The notes beneath the pieces were generated by a model. The model was not told the origin of the DNA and made no database searches. It saw only the letters and a list, made by a program, of their open reading frames with translations. Of a stretch of DNA of 33,527 bases, positions 33,006 to 33,527 are shown one piece after another. Source of the stretch: Hyphomicrobiales bacterium (lineage in GTDB: Bacteria > Pseudomonadota > Alphaproteobacteria > Rhizobiales > Methyloligellaceae). Location: NCBI GenBank assembly GCA_028280515.1, contig JANQLP010000242.1:1-33527 (forward strand). The letters are read 5' to 3'. A program made the position numbers and the translations under genes. The first letter of the stretch is position 1. Each line of letters opens with the position of its first letter.

Positions 33006-33011
33006 TATAAG
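33006..33011 (+). promoter_or_regulatory. Candidate -10 box of the cyclophilin-like gene
   Basis: TATAAG at 33006-33011 matches the -10 consensus in five of six positions. Transcription from about 33018 would give a leader of roughly 40 bases and would exclude the upstream GTG at 33013 as the start codon. No clear -35 box was found. Confidence 0.4.
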
Positions 33012-33060
33012 TGTGTTATGGGTCAATTTTGTGCACGCAAATCACAATCAGGAGAGGTCA

Positions 33061-33432
33061 TTGAGCGAAATCAGGATAACGGCCGGTGATGTTACGGTCC
33101 GCGTTGAGGTTCTCGATACGCCGACGGCACAGGCGATCCTGGGTGCGGTCCCGTTTCAATCGAGCGCCCAGACCTGGGGCGAGGAAGTGTATTTTTCCAC
33201 CCCTGTGAGCGTTGCGCGCGAGGCAGATGCCCGCGATGTGGTGGAACCGGGCGAAATCGCGTTCTGGCCGGATGGCGATGCCATCGCCATCGGATTCGGC
33301 CGCACGCCGATCTCACAGGGCGACGAAACACGGCTCGCCAGCCCGTGCAACATCTGGGCCCGGGCGCTGGACGACGTGCGCACACTCTCGGCGGTCAATC
33401 CGGGCGACGCGATCACGGTCGAGGTCGGCTAA
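33061..33432 (+). CDS. Cyclophilin-like fold protein (COG2164 type)
   Basis: 123 residues from a TTG at 33061. An AGGAG site ends 6 bases before it, whereas the upstream in-frame GTG at 33013 has no such site and lies before the predicted transcription start. The sequence has the pattern of small beta-barrel proteins related to TM1367: [21 protein letters not shown], then [11 protein letters not shown], then [26 protein letters not shown], then [11 protein letters not shown]. Such proteins share the cyclophilin fold but lack clear isomerase residues; no function is established. It is divergent from the type III synthase, and the transposase begins right after it. Confidence 0.72.
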   Translation: MSEIRITAGDVTVRVEVLDTPTAQAILGAVPFQSSAQTWGEEVYFSTPVSVAREADARDVVEPGEIAFWPDGDAIAIGFGRTPISQGDETRLASPCNIWARALDDVRTLSAVNPGDAITVEVG

Positions 33433-33527
33433 GGTCTGTGGGGATTCACGTTTGAGCTTGAATGTGATTCAAGCTTCGGATGGACCGATTCGTACTGACT
33501 GACGCCCAATGGGCGAAGATGGAGCCG
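33433..33527 (+). mobile_element. Left end of an IS5-family insertion sequence (cut by the window edge)
   Basis: Directly after the cyclophilin-like stop, GGTCTGTGGGGATTCACG is probably the outer end of the element (terminal inverted repeat). It is followed by a hairpin with 9-bp arms (AGCTTGAAT 33455-33463, ATTCAAGCT 33467-33475) and then the transposase start. The right end and the target duplication lie outside the window, so the exact border is not fixed. Confidence 0.55.
33480..33527 (+). CDS. IS5-family transposase, N-terminal fragment
   Basis: Only the first 16 codons are in the window: MDRFVLTDAQWAKMEP. The pattern FVLTDAQWAKMEP is the usual start of IS5-group DDE transposases (DUF4096-type N-terminus), whose function is cut-and-paste insertion of the element. 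The match is short but distinctive. Whether the rest is intact or needs a frameshift cannot be seen. Confidence 0.7.
   Translation, partial: MDRFVLTDAQWAKMEP

Overview
This is a gene-dense, GC-rich stretch of chromosome that looks like an alphaproteobacterium, most plausibly of the Hyphomicrobiales/Parvibaculales type. I base this on family content and gene order: a DUF1476 protein (alphaproteobacterial zeta subunit of ATP synthase), a separate PurS/PurQ/short PurL set, BolA plus a CGFS glutaredoxin beside the purine genes, rpsD next to a TrmJ-like methylase, and a DUF6867 gene inside a liv transporter operon. No rRNA, tRNA or CRISPR array was seen. The exact taxon cannot be fixed from the sequence alone.

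Layout. 1-2.6 kb: TrmJ-like RNA methylase, a small exported protein, and rpsD with its promoter and terminator. 2.6-4.3 kb (minus): a DUF2182 membrane protein, a decayed DUF1326 paralogue and an intact Cys-rich DUF1326 protein. 4.5-9.1 kb (minus): a tight operon purC-purS-purQ-purL-bolA-grxD. 9.4-10.6 kb (plus): DUF1476 protein and an HpcH/HpaI aldolase. 10.6-14.3 kb (minus): purB, a membrane protein, and a P1-family peptidase coupled to a DUF2259 protein. 14.4 kb: a small acidic protein converging on the liv locus. 14.6-20.0 kb (minus): livH-livM-livG-livF-DUF6867-livK, a complete branched-chain amino-acid ABC importer. 20.2 kb: a double-CDGSH iron-sulfur protein. 20.7-26.6 kb (plus): a complete beta-oxidation operon (FadE-type dehydrogenase, FadJ-type bifunctional enzyme, FadI-type thiolase). 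26.6-27.7 kb: an unusual DUF2147-linker-SPOR envelope protein.

27.6-32.9 kb holds the most interesting group: a FadD-type acyl-CoA ligase, a stand-alone acyl carrier protein, a beta-ketoacyl-ACP synthase with an intact Cys-His-His triad, an isoprenylcysteine-methyltransferase-like membrane enzyme and a type III polyketide synthase with perfectly spaced Cys-His-Asn catalytic residues. Together they suggest a small lipid-polyketide pathway (an alkylresorcinol or alkylpyrone, possibly O-methylated) with its own acyl-chain supply, next to the beta-oxidation genes that degrade similar acyl chains. The PKS-methyltransferase pair is a known arrangement; the linked ACP-KAS pair, divergent ligase, palindromic sites and overlapping gene ends are what make this locus worth testing.

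The right edge holds a cyclophilin-like-fold protein that probably starts at TTG, followed within 50 bases by the start of an IS5-type transposase that runs out of the window.
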